38,016 nucleotides of DNA from positions 1-38,016 of the forward strand of contig JALQYJ010000145.1 in NCBI GenBank assembly GCA_023254175.1. Direction: 5' to 3'. Under the pieces are notes generated by a model. It did no database searches and was not told where the DNA came from. It was given only the letters and a program-made list of their open reading frames with translations. Made by a program: the position numbers and the translations under genes. This document shows positions 8,156 to 15,946 of the stretch, piece after piece (position 1 is the first letter of the stretch; the number at the start of each line of letters is the position of its first letter). This stretch comes from Runella sp. (lineage in GTDB: Bacteria > Bacteroidota > Bacteroidia > Cytophagales > Spirosomataceae).

Positions 8156-9280
8156 TTAAAAAACCCCTTCAAAAAAGTCGATATCTTTCTCTGCCTTAGG
8201 AATTTTATAGCTTTTCAAAAATTCTTTCAGAAACAATTGACTTCCAAACACTTTTACGTCATTTTTAATACTTTTAGCCGCACTTTTAAATTCTTTAATA
8301 TCCTGCTCAAGCGATAGACGGAGTCGGTGGATATTGCTCACAATGTAGTCAGGCTTACCGCTCATTTGAGCAACTTGCGAAACCATATTTTCTAGCTCAT
8401 AACTCAACTCTTCGGCCTGCTCTCGCAGGAGTTTATTATAATTTTTCAGGTGGCTTTCGGCTATATTTTCAATGTGATTTTGGTCAATTCGGTCAAACTC
8501 CAACTGCAAACGCAGCAGCCCCAATAAATCATTTTTCTCGTAGGCTTCTGTCACTCGCTGCATGATTTGCGTTTTACGCTCACGTTCTTCCTCGTTCGGC
8601 TCACGATCAGGGTGAAAAGCTTTGACCAAATCCATGTAAATAGTCCGCACCGATTTGGTAACATTGCGGGCTTCCAACTCTTTCTTTTCTTCTTTTTCTT
8701 GCTGCTTTTTACTTTTCGGACGTTTGTCTTTTCGTTCTTCTGCTTGGCGCTGCTCCGAATCGTATTTTTCTTGCTTTTCTGCTAGTTTTTTTGCCATCTG
8801 CTCCTGAAAAACTTCAGGATTTTTCGTATCCACATCATCATCGAATTCGATGCCAAACATTGAAAAAATTCCTTTTAACTGTTCGGCCGCTAGTTCATTG
8901 GCTTGTTCGTTTTCTTCTTCGTACGATGTCTCGTTATATTTATCGTAAATCGGTATCAACTCTTCCATGCCTCCGTATTCAATCACATCGTACGCAAGTT
9001 CACAAATGAGGTACGTGAGTTTCTTCTGTTCCCTTTTTTTGAAATAACCAGAGTCGTATGCGCGGTCAAAACACTTCACCAATTCCGCCTTCTGGACATA
9101 ATATTCTTTCCGAGCGGGGGTCAGTGTGCCTTGAAGACGTTGGTTTACTTCATCCAAACCAGCACGATACTCGGCAATTTCTTGTTCCAGCTTTTCAATC
9201 TTTTTGATGAGTCGATTAAAGTCTTTCTGAACTTTTGATTGTTCAGCTTTTTCTTTGGTGATTTGGATAATCTTTGCCAT
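8156..9280 (-). CDS. J-domain (DnaJ-like) coiled-coil protein
   Basis: A 374-residue cytoplasmic protein. A long N-terminal charged helical region (strong coiled coil at about residues 10-60 and 160-205, very rich in Lys and Glu) is followed by a J domain at about 210-265. The J domain has the diagnostic HPD tripeptide at residues 223-225 in YMDLVKAFHPDRE. J domains stimulate the ATPase of DnaK/Hsp70. The arrangement differs from DnaJ itself: there is no Gly/Phe region and no zinc finger, and the J domain is C-terminal to the coiled coil, so it is a specialised co-chaperone or scaffold. The C-terminal part is again helical. It is followed by the DUF4920 gene on the same strand. Confidence 0.8.
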   Translation of the reverse strand: MAKIIQITKEKAEQSKVQKDFNRLIKKIEKLEQEIAEYRAGLDEVNQRLQGTLTPARKEYYVQKAELVKCFDRAYDSGYFKKREQKKLTYLICELAYDVIEYGGMEELIPIYDKYNETSYEEENEQANELAAEQLKGIFSMFGIEFDDDVDTKNPEVFQEQMAKKLAEKQEKYDSEQRQAEERKDKRPKSKKQQEKEEKKELEARNVTKSVRTIYMDLVKAFHPDREPNEEERERKTQIMQRVTEAYEKNDLLGLLRLQLEFDRIDQNHIENIAESHLKNYNKLLREQAEELSYELENMVSQVAQMSGKPDYIVSNIHRLRLSLEQDIKEFKSAAKSIKNDVKVFGSQLFLKEFLKSYKIPKAEKDIDFFEGVF

Positions 9281-9306
9281 CAGTCAGAGAATAATGGGAT
9301 AAATTT

Positions 9307-9855
9307 TTAACGACTCAAACTATTAGGGTTTTGTTTACGAAGCATCAATGCAATCAATAAGATAGGCATCACGACGAGCATCAACGTAAACCGAAACTCA
9401 TCGAAAATAAAACTCGAAGGAACGAGTTTATCAATATCCGAAAGCTTTTGTTGAAAACTTTCGTTGCCCCATACTTTGATGGCCTCCGCTTTATTGACCA
9501 ACAACGACTGACGCAACATTTCTTGGTAGTGTGCCAATGCTTTAGGAAAGAAGTAGAAATACAAACTTGATAAATAGCCACACACCAGCGCCCCCGTAAT
9601 CCACACCACGTAGCCAATCGAAATTCCTTCCCACATGTGGAGGTAACCTTTACCCACTTTTTTACGATAGTACCAAGTAGCTCCCGTGATGATAATGGCA
9701 AAAAAACCAACATCAAGCGCTCGGCTTGTACTTGAGAATTTTTCAAGGCTCTGAACGAGCAAAAAGAACAAAAAGCAAACCACACCAGCAATCACCCCGA
9801 AGAATAACGGGAGCTTGAGCAATGGCTTCTTGAAGAAGTTAATCACACTTTGCAT
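9307..9855 (-). CDS. DUF4199 membrane protein
   Basis: A 182-residue integral membrane protein matching the DUF4199 pattern common in Bacteroidota. It has four hydrophobic segments (about residues 15-35, 45-62, 78-102 and 155-172), the motif KVGKGYLHMWEGISIGYVVW after the second segment, and an extracytoplasmic helical stretch before the last. The function is unknown. It follows the dihydroorotase homologue by 15 bases, a gap that holds one DnaA-box-like sequence. The two genes are probably co-transcribed. Confidence 0.8.
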   Translation of the reverse strand: MQSVINFFKKPLLKLPLFFGVIAGVVCFLFFLLVQSLEKFSSTSRALDVGFFAIIITGATWYYRKKVGKGYLHMWEGISIGYVVWITGALVCGYLSSLYFYFFPKALAHYQEMLRQSLLVNKAEAIKVWGNESFQQKLSDIDKLVPSSFIFDEFRFTLMLVVMPILLIALMLRKQNPNSLSR

Positions 9856-9858
9856 AGG

Positions 9859-9879
9859 TTATCCACAAAGTTATCCACA
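9859..9879 (+). promoter_or_regulatory. Pair of perfect DnaA-box sequences
   Basis: TTATCCACA occurs at 9859-9867 and again at 9871-9879, with starts 12 bases apart and in the same orientation. The second overlaps the stop codon of the dihydroorotase homologue. A weaker TTTTCCACC follows. Two perfect 9-mers this close are unlikely by chance, but the second is partly coding and function is unproven. Confidence 0.5.
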
Positions 9880-11142
9880 TTTTTCCACCATTCCACGGTT
9901 GATAACACAGACGGCTTTGCCTTTAAATTGGGTTCCAAAAAATGGCGAATTCTTTGATTTAGAACGAGTTTTCTTAAAAATCCATTCCAAATCAGGGTTA
10001 AAAATGGTAAAGTTGGCCACTTCTCCTTCTGAGACGGTCACCGAAGGCAGCCTCAAAATAGTACGTGGTTGATGAGTCAGTTTTTCTACCAAATGAGCAA
10101 GTGACAAGTGTTTGTTGTGCGTGTTGAGTAACGCAAAAACAGTTTCTAGACCGATAACTCCAAATTCGGCCAAATCAAACTCCAAATTTTTAGACTCTTC
10201 ATCCTGAGGGTTATGATCGGACACCACGGCGTCGATAGTACCATCAGCCAATCCTTTCCAAATTGCTTCCATATCAGCTTGTGCTCTAAAAGGTGGGTTG
10301 ACTTTATAATTGGTTTCAAAATTCAGCAAGGCCGAATCGTCAAACGCAATTTGGTGCGCTGCCACGTCACAAGAAACGGGATAACCCTTGGCTTTTGCTG
10401 CCCGAATCAGTTCCACCGTCTTTGCCGTTGAAATTGTCGAGAAATGGAGGAGGGGAACTTCACTTTTAATGCCCATGTACTCGAGCATTTTAAGATCGCG
10501 CATCACCATGAGTTCTTCCGCAATGGTCGGGATTCCTCTCATACCGAGCAATGTGCTCATTTCTCCCTCATTCATTTGTCCAAACACGGTCAAATCGTAG
10601 TCTTCGGGGCGATTCATCAACACTCGGTCAACCTGTTGCAGGTATTGTAACGATTTCAACAGAATGTGCGTGTTGTAAATGGGGTGTGAACCATCCGAAA
10701 AGGCCACCGCACCCGCGTACGAGAGGTCAATCATTTCGGTGAAATCTTTACCTTCACAGCTTTTTGTAACTGCCCCAATCGGGTGTACATTCACCGCTTG
10801 CCCTTTTGCCTTGTGCTTTACATAGACAAGAGTATCTTTTGAGTCGAGTGCAGGTTTGGTATTGGGTAGAATCGCTATTTCAGTAAAACCACCTGCAACG
10901 GCCGCTACACAAGCAGAACCTAAGTCTTCTTTGTGTTCATACCCTGGGTCATACGCATGAACGCGCATATCCACCCAACCAGGTGAAATATGCCAGTTGT
11001 CGCCTTCAAGTACTTGGGCGTTAGAAGCCTCAATGTGGTCAGCAATCTGAGAAATATGGTCATTTTCGACCAAAATATCTTTTACTTGCCCATTGTAAGG
11101 CGAACGAATGTCGGTAATTTTTACAGAACGAATCAGTAACAT
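9871..11142 (-). CDS. Dihydroorotase homologue, probably catalytically inactive
   Basis: A 423-residue amidohydrolase-fold protein matching the long (class I type) dihydroorotases of pyrimidine synthesis throughout: SPGWVDMRVHAYDPG, LPNTKPALDS, FGQMNEGEMSTLLGMRGIP, LLHFSTIST and SDHNPQDEESK, ending with the GLET block. Active enzymes have DxHxHxR near the N-terminus. Here the first metal-ligand His is Arg60, the substrate-binding Arg is Tyr64, the His of the usual HPED/HCED motif is Arg178, and the distal HAPH His is Gln313. His62, Asp150, His233 and Asp309 remain. Loss of two metal-ligand His positions suggests a non-catalytic PyrC'/PyrX-type subunit that supports aspartate carbamoyltransferase, as known in Pseudomonas. 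The family call is firm; loss of activity is inference. Confidence 0.87.
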   Translation of the reverse strand: MLLIRSVKITDIRSPYNGQVKDILVENDHISQIADHIEASNAQVLEGDNWHISPGWVDMRVHAYDPGYEHKEDLGSACVAAVAGGFTEIAILPNTKPALDSKDTLVYVKHKAKGQAVNVHPIGAVTKSCEGKDFTEMIDLSYAGAVAFSDGSHPIYNTHILLKSLQYLQQVDRVLMNRPEDYDLTVFGQMNEGEMSTLLGMRGIPTIAEELMVMRDLKMLEYMGIKSEVPLLHFSTISTAKTVELIRAAKAKGYPVSCDVAAHQIAFDDSALLNFETNYKVNPPFRAQADMEAIWKGLADGTIDAVVSDHNPQDEESKNLEFDLAEFGVIGLETVFALLNTHNKHLSLAHLVEKLTHQPRTILRLPSVTVSEGEVANFTIFNPDLEWIFKKTRSKSKNSPFFGTQFKGKAVCVINRGMVEKCG

Positions 11143-11189
11143 TTTTTTATCAACTTTCTTGGCTTCCCGTTGTTGGGATTAGGGCTAAA

Positions 11190-11211
11190 AAAAGCCCCTT
11201 TCGGAGCTTTT
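11190..11211 (-). terminator. Intrinsic terminator after gcvH
   Basis: AAAAGCCCC (11190-11198) pairs with GGAGCTTTT (11203-11211), with one C-A mismatch and a TTTC loop. On the minus strand it is followed by T residues. An alternative hairpin, GGGCT (11182-11186) with AGCCC (11193-11197), overlaps it. It lies directly after the gcvH stop. Confidence 0.65.
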
Positions 11212-11212
11212 C

Positions 11213-11590
11213 TTATTCGCCAATCAATTCTTTATAGGCTTTTACAGAGAGTAAGGCATCGGTTGAGCCAGTTATTTTAACACGAACCATCCAACCTTCG
11301 CCATATGGATCAGAGTTGACCAAATCGGGGTCAGCTTCCAATGCTGCATTAAATTCAAGAATTTCTCCTGAAACGGGCAAATAAAGGTCAGAAACGGTTT
11401 TTACAGCTTCTACGGTTCCAAATAATTCACCTTCGCTGATGGTTTCGCCGACGGTGTTAATGTCAACATAAACAATATCACCCAATTCTCTTTGGGCAAA
11501 ATCAGTAATGCCTACAACGGCAGTACCGTCGCTTTCAAGGCGAATCCACTCGTGGTCTTTGGTGTACTTAAGCTCTGCTGGAAATGTCAT
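11213..11590 (-). CDS. gcvH: Glycine cleavage system H protein
   Basis: The 125-residue lipoyl carrier of the glycine cleavage system; it shuttles the aminomethyl group between the P, T and L proteins. The lipoylated lysine is Lys64 in [20 protein letters not shown], the standard motif. The N-terminal [12 protein letters not shown] and [18 protein letters not shown] and the C-terminal [15 protein letters not shown] blocks are complete. It is a single gene here with its own terminator, and the gcvT and gcvP partners are not in the window. It is transcribed toward the dihydroorotase homologue but separated from it by the terminator. Confidence 0.96.
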   Translation of the reverse strand: MTFPAELKYTKDHEWIRLESDGTAVVGITDFAQRELGDIVYVDINTVGETISEGELFGTVEAVKTVSDLYLPVSGEILEFNAALEADPDLVNSDPYGEGWMVRVKITGSTDALLSVKAYKELIGE

Positions 11591-11632
11591 GGTTTGTTGA
11601 GGCTTTTCGTTTTGGCTGCTAAATTAGGGGAT

Positions 11633-11842
11633 TCACCTTATTAAATCAAAAATCATTCTTAATATGCCACCAATAAAGCATGACCAAAAATTACAAAGTC
11701 TTCTTAGTATCTCAGCTTCAGTCATACCAGGCGCTAACAATTGTAGTAGTTGAGCTAATGTAAATCGCATGTTACGAATCGTCGGACGTCCGTTGTTACA
11801 GGCGGCAGGATTTATTGTAATTCTTTCCAGACGCGTTTCCAT
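11633..11842 (-). CDS. DUF433-domain small protein, altered C-terminus
   Basis: A 69-residue protein whose first 47 residues match DUF433, a VapB45-type antitoxin-like helix-turn-helix family: ITINPAACNNGRPTIRNMRF and TLAQLLQLLAPGMTEAEILR. Family members then continue with an acidic stretch such as DFPxLxxEDIxAxLxYA. Here the tail is instead hydrophobic and Cys/Trp-containing (RLCNFWSCFIGGILRMIFDL), which suggests an indel has replaced or shifted the last third. No toxin gene adjoins: gcvH lies downstream, and upstream is a tandem repeat and the divergent glycosidase-like gene. The start at ATG 11842 suits the family. It may be a decaying solitary gene. Confidence 0.6.
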   Translation of the reverse strand: METRLERITINPAACNNGRPTIRNMRFTLAQLLQLLAPGMTEAEILRRLCNFWSCFIGGILRMIFDLIR

Positions 11843-11887
11843 AGATTTGTTTGTTTTTCAATAAGTCTAAACATACAACAACACATT

Positions 11888-11929
11888 TATATTCAATTAG
11901 GGTATTAGTATATTCAATTAGGGTATTAG
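11888..11929. repeat. Perfect tandem repeat, 2 x 21 bp
   Basis: The unit starting TATATTCAATTAGGGTATTA occupies 11888-11908 and is repeated exactly at 11909-11929. It lies in the region between the DUF433 gene (minus) and the glycosidase-like gene (plus). A 21-bp period is two helical turns, which would place repeats on the same DNA face, as in operators; slippage duplication is the alternative. Confidence 0.85.
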
Positions 11930-12084
11930 CTCACTTTGTTTAAAGTTTTACGCAGAACAATGATTTTATGAGGTCCTTTTTCGGCGAACATCTGCGCTTG
12001 AATTATTCAGTGACATCTGCGGGAAAAATAGAGAATAGCCCACTCCTTGTCTTTGTTAGTATGGCTACTAAATTCCTTTTTCTA

Positions 12085-14073
12085 ATGAAACGGTTATACA
12101 TCCTCCTATTCGGGCTGCTTTCGTATACAGCCCTTGCCCAAACGCCTTTGCGCCGCTCCGAAAGTTATTTCGGCTTGCATTTTGATTTTCATGCCACTTT
12201 GCAAGACACACTCATCGGTAAAACCTGCACCGATAAGATGATAGACTCGCTTTTAATAAAGGTGAAGCCCGATTTTATTCAGGTAGATTGCAAGGGACAC
12301 TCAGGGGTGACGAGCTACCCGACCAAGGTGGGAAACCCTCCCAAGCGGGTCGAAAAAGACATCTTAAAACTCTTTCGAGAAGTTACCCTGCGCCGAGGCG
12401 TGGCGTTGTACGTTCATTACTCAGGTGTGTGGGACGACGAAGCCGTCAAACACCATCCCAATTGGTCGCGGATTGATTCAGAAGGCAAACCAGATCGCCA
12501 AAAAGCCTCGCTCTGGAGCGCTTACACCGATAGTTTGCTTATTCCACAGTTGAAAGAAATTAGCGATTATGGCGTCAACGGAGTATGGGTTGATGGCGAC
12601 TGCTGGGCAACCAACCCCGATTATTGCCAAGCCGCCATCGACGAGTTTCGGTTTATCACTGGAATAAAAGAAGTTCCCCGCAAAAAAACCGACCCAAATT
12701 ACGACAAGTGGTTGGAATTTCACCGCGATGCCTTCCGTCGGTACGTCCGCAAATACACCGATGCCCTCCACGCTTACAACCCTCGTTTTCAGGTAGCAAG
12801 CAATTGGTCTTTTTCGGCCATGATGCCCGAAAAAGTGGACATCAACGTTGATTTTTTATCGGGCGATACCGAACCCCTCAACGGCGCCAACCAATCGGCT
12901 TTTCAAGCGCGTTGTCTGGCTCCTCAGGGCAAACCCTGGGACTTAATGTCGTGGAGTTTTGGGTACGGATGGGAAGATCAAGTAAAATCACCCAAGAACG
13001 CACTTCAACTTTCACAAGAAGCCGCCCAAGTGATTTCTATGGGAGGTGGTTTTCAAGCCTATTGGACCCAAGAACGAGACGGAAGTTTGCCCACTTTTTC
13101 GTACCAAACCATGAGCGACTTGGCAAAATTTTGCCGCCAACGGCAGCCTTTTACCCAGCAAACCAACCCTATCCCACAGGTAGCCTTACTTTACTCCAAC
13201 GTGGGATACAAAAGTCAGCTAACGACTGTTTACAACACTGGAGATGGTAAACAACAACCCATGATTGGAACCCTCAATGCGCTACTGTACAGCCAATTAC
13301 CCACCGAAATTTTGCAAGAGCATCACCTCCGTGGTCGTACCCAAGCCTATCCACTCATCGTCATTCCTGAATGGAAAAAAATCGACGAAACCCTCAAAGA
13401 TGAGTTAATCGAGTACGTGCGCCAAGGTGGAAATTTGTTGGTTATTGGCAGTGAAACGGTGAAATTGTTTGAAGCCCAATTGGGCGTTCGTCTCGGTACT
13501 TCCACCCAAACCATTTCCAATTGGGGATTTGGTCAACTTCTAACAGGCAGCAAAGCTACGTTTCGGCCTTTTGAAGCGCTTTCGGGGACTCAAACGTTTG
13601 GACAGTGGTTTTCGGGAGGCGACCTCCGTTTTGGGGAAGGTGCTGTTGCTTCCATTGCCTCATTTGGAAAGGGCAAAATCGCGGGCATTTATTTTAATTT
13701 TGGCGAACAACATTACAAGCGCGAAACCTACGTCGGAAGAGATTTTTTAGGTACATTGGCCAAACAATTGTTTCAACCCAAAGTAACTGTTAGTGGGTCT
13801 AAGTTAGTAAATGTAGCTTTAAACCAAAAAAAGGGACTTACCTACATCAACATTATCAATATGTCTGGTAATCATGCAAATAAATCTATTCACGCCTCCG
13901 ACGAAATACCTCCGCTTTATAATCTCCAAGTAGCCGTCAAAGTAGCCCAGCGCCCTAAACAAGTGGTGCTCCAGCCCGAAAATAAGCCCCTCCCTTTTGC
14001 GTATAAAAACGGAGAAATTACCTTTACTGTAAGCAAATTAGACATTCACTCCATCGTCGCCATCAAACCATGA
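12085..14073 (+). CDS. Secreted glycosidase-like protein (TIM-barrel, fucosidase-like)
   Basis: A 662-residue exported protein. I choose ATG 12085 because it gives a signal peptide (MKRLYILLFGLLSYTALAQ); the longer frame from 11968 adds 39 residues without signal character. The N-terminal half looks like a glycoside-hydrolase TIM barrel: SYFGLHFDFHA (27-37), ALYVHYSGVWDD (107-118) and YGVNGVWVDGDCW (162-174). The last resembles the GH29 fucosidase nucleophile motif, making Asp170 a candidate. From about residue 365 (VALLYSNVGY, then PLIVIPEWKKIDETLKDELI and GGNLLVIGSE) it resembles the beta-galactosidase trimerisation or glutamine-amidotransferase-like domain. It is close to the hypothetical glycosyl hydrolase 6 group; substrate unknown. 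Its stop overlaps the next start by ATGA, so the two are translationally coupled. Confidence 0.7.
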   Translation: MKRLYILLFGLLSYTALAQTPLRRSESYFGLHFDFHATLQDTLIGKTCTDKMIDSLLIKVKPDFIQVDCKGHSGVTSYPTKVGNPPKRVEKDILKLFREVTLRRGVALYVHYSGVWDDEAVKHHPNWSRIDSEGKPDRQKASLWSAYTDSLLIPQLKEISDYGVNGVWVDGDCWATNPDYCQAAIDEFRFITGIKEVPRKKTDPNYDKWLEFHRDAFRRYVRKYTDALHAYNPRFQVASNWSFSAMMPEKVDINVDFLSGDTEPLNGANQSAFQARCLAPQGKPWDLMSWSFGYGWEDQVKSPKNALQLSQEAAQVISMGGGFQAYWTQERDGSLPTFSYQTMSDLAKFCRQRQPFTQQTNPIPQVALLYSNVGYKSQLTTVYNTGDGKQQPMIGTLNALLYSQLPTEILQEHHLRGRTQAYPLIVIPEWKKIDETLKDELIEYVRQGGNLLVIGSETVKLFEAQLGVRLGTSTQTISNWGFGQLLTGSKATFRPFEALSGTQTFGQWFSGGDLRFGEGAVASIASFGKGKIAGIYFNFGEQHYKRETYVGRDFLGTLAKQLFQPKVTVSGSKLVNVALNQKKGLTYINIINMSGNHANKSIHASDEIPPLYNLQVAVKVAQRPKQVVLQPENKPLPFAYKNGEITFTVSKLDIHSIVAIKP

Positions 14074-15575
14074 TTTTATTACAAGCTTCTTCCGATTGGG
14101 CCGCTTTTATTGGACGTTTTCACCCTGTATTGGTACACTTACCCATTGGATTTTTACTCCTAGCGGGGCTGCTCGAACTGGGGCGCTTGACCAATAGGGT
14201 AGAAGTAAAAGATTCGACGATTTCATTTATCTTGTTTTGGTCAGCTATTGGAGCCACCGCATCGTGCATTGCAGGCTACCTGCTGTCGTTGGGCGGGGGC
14301 TATGAAACCAAACTACTCGAAGAACACAAATGGCAAGGGATTTGGGTGGCCGTCGCTTCATGGATTGCATGGATCTCTAAGACCGATTTATTGTTTCAAA
14401 AATTCAAATTAGGAAGCCTTTTATACGTTCCTGCATTGGCTGTAGGCGGACTTTTTACAATGGTAGCAGGGCATCATGGCGGTTCTCTTACGCACGGAGA
14501 GAGGTATCTCACCCAAGAAACACCCGAACCCTTTCGGACGTGGATGGGCATGGAACCCAAAACAGAAAAAGAGGGCGATGAAATTAAGCCCATTGCCGAC
14601 GTCAACAACGCTTTGGTGTACCAAGACATCGTCAGCCCCATTCTAAAAGCACGATGTGTTCAATGCCATAATGCAAAGAAGTCCAAAGGTGGTTTGCGAA
14701 TGGACGAAATAGAGCTGTTAAAAAAAGGCGGAGAAAATGGTCCTGTCTTTATTGCAGAAAAATCCGATGAAAGCGAGCTCATTAAACGTTGCTTGCTCCC
14801 ACTAGAAGACGAAAACCACATGCCCCCCAAGGGTAAAACCCAACTTTCGGAAGGGCAAGTGGCCATTTTATCTTGGTGGATTGACCAGGGGGCACCCGTG
14901 GATAAAAAAGTGGCAGAACTCAAAACAGCCGACGCCGTTAAACCTGCGTTGGCGGCCCTTGGTAAACCGCAGTCTGCTGAAGGTAACGTATCTGCTTCTA
15001 TCCCAAAAGATGAATTAGCTTCTCTTAACGTTTCGGCTCCCAATGCCAGCGACATCGAAGCCCTCAAAAAAGTAGGTGTTTTGGTTACTCCTATTGCCAC
15101 AAGCAGCCATTTATTGGACATCAACGCCGTCAACGCAAGTAGCCTAACGGATAGACAACTTATGCTTTTAGAACCTCTTAGCGAACAAATTGTTTGGCTA
15201 AAATTAAACAATACTCGTATCACTGACCAAGCAGCAAACACCCTCAGCCAACTCAAAAATTTGCAAAAATTACATTTAGAAAATACTGCTATTTCAGACG
15301 TTTCACTCGAAAAAATCAAGGACTTACCTCGCCTAACGTACCTCAATTTAGTGGGCACAAAAATCACCGACCAAGGACTTAAAGAACTCGCAGCTGCTAA
15401 AAAATTGACCCGCCTTCACCTTTGGAAAACCAACGTAACTGAAACGGGCGTAAGTGCTTTGAAACAAGCTAATTCTGCTTTAGAAATCACTACAGGCATT
15501 ACCGAGCAACAAATTGCTGAGTTTGTTAAAGTGGGTCAAAACGCTACTAAACCCGAAGATGCGAAGAAAAAGTAG
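14070..15575 (+). CDS. DUF2231 membrane / planctomycete-type cytochrome c / LRR protein
   Basis: A 501-residue three-part protein. Residues 1-140 are a DUF2231-like membrane domain with four hydrophobic segments and conserved His (FHPVLVHLPIGFLL, then VAGHHGGSLTHGE). Residues 180-275 are a planctomycete-type c-type cytochrome domain: haem-binding CVQCH at 196-200 and probable distal Met in HMPPKG (Met251). Residues about 370-475 are leucine-rich repeats (LKLNNTRITDQAANTLSQL, LHLENTAISDVSLEKI, LNLVGTKITDQGLKEL). It is probably inner-membrane anchored with haem and LRRs in the periplasm. Start codon 14070 lies inside the stop of the glycosidase-like gene. Haem binding implies electron transfer, perhaps for oxidative sugar breakdown; partner and substrate unknown. 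Confidence 0.85.
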   Translation: MILLQASSDWAAFIGRFHPVLVHLPIGFLLLAGLLELGRLTNRVEVKDSTISFILFWSAIGATASCIAGYLLSLGGGYETKLLEEHKWQGIWVAVASWIAWISKTDLLFQKFKLGSLLYVPALAVGGLFTMVAGHHGGSLTHGERYLTQETPEPFRTWMGMEPKTEKEGDEIKPIADVNNALVYQDIVSPILKARCVQCHNAKKSKGGLRMDEIELLKKGGENGPVFIAEKSDESELIKRCLLPLEDENHMPPKGKTQLSEGQVAILSWWIDQGAPVDKKVAELKTADAVKPALAALGKPQSAEGNVSASIPKDELASLNVSAPNASDIEALKKVGVLVTPIATSSHLLDINAVNASSLTDRQLMLLEPLSEQIVWLKLNNTRITDQAANTLSQLKNLQKLHLENTAISDVSLEKIKDLPRLTYLNLVGTKITDQGLKELAAAKKLTRLHLWKTNVTETGVSALKQANSALEITTGITEQQIAEFVKVGQNATKPEDAKKK

Positions 15576-15689
15576 CTAATCATTCACAATTACCACGTGT
15601 GTAGTAGCATGAACACCCATATGTTTGATAGTGTCATCAGCCCAACCCACAAAATCATTAGAGAACAGCTGGAAAGGTAAGCCTAAGAA
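15576..15689 (-). pseudogene. Orphan C-terminal coding fragment
   Basis: On the minus strand an open stretch of 37 codons ending at TAG 15578-15576 encodes a protein-like tail (SNDFVGWADDTIKHMGVHAT then THVVIVND) but has no start codon and is closed upstream by a stop at 15692-15690. I do not recognise the family. It ends convergent with and directly abutting the cytochrome/LRR gene, and looks like the surviving 3' end of a deleted gene. It fills part of the 371-base gap (15576-15946) before murD; the rest of that gap shows only the hairpin and promoter listed separately. Confidence 0.35.
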
Positions 15690-15731
15690 TCAACCACTGA
15701 GCCGCTTTATGAGGTTTAATTTTTATTCACA

Positions 15732-15769
15732 CAAACCAAGGGTCTTCGACATGAAATCGAATTGGTTTG
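15732..15769. other. Bulged hairpin upstream of murD
   Basis: CAAACCAA (15732-15739) pairs with TTGGTTTG (15762-15769), and inside it TTCGA (15745-15749) pairs with TCGAA (15757-15761) around a seven-base loop, with a one-sided five-base bulge GGGTC. The 13 pairs form a compact hairpin in an otherwise gene-free stretch. It could be an operator, an RNA structure or chance. Confidence 0.4.
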
Positions 15770-15872
15770 GAAAGGTTCATAATTCGTGGCATATCAGTGA
15801 GAAACGTGTTTTTTGGGGGTTCGATATTAAGCATATTTAAGTTTTTTTTAAAAGGTTAGGCATTTTTATTTC

Positions 15873-15904
15873 TTTGCAATTTCCTGTAAAAAAGCCTTAT
15901 TTTG
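15873..15904 (+). promoter_or_regulatory. Candidate Bacteroidota promoter for the murD operon
   Basis: TTTG at 15873-15876, then 20 bases, then TTATTTTG at 15897-15904, which matches the -7 pattern TAnnTTTG at all but one position. The implied start, about 15910, is some 35 bases before the murD ATG. It is the best candidate in the gap for driving the division cluster. Confidence 0.4.
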
Positions 15905-15946
15905 GCTTTAGTTTTATACTTTGCTTTACCCTCTTACGTTTTTTTT

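Noticed and set aside
8080-8172. Longer DUF4920 protein starting at 8172
   Set aside because: It would overlap the J-domain gene and bury the signal peptide 31 residues inside the protein.
14660-15367. 235-codon minus-strand frame inside the cytochrome/LRR gene
   Set aside because: The plus-strand frame carries CVQCH and regular LRRs and is coupled to its neighbour; the antisense frame shows no domain.
15902-15946. TTG-started N-terminal extension of MurD
   Set aside because: It adds a hydrophobic leader not expected on a cytoplasmic ligase and overlaps the best promoter candidate; ATG 15947 gives the normal N-terminus.
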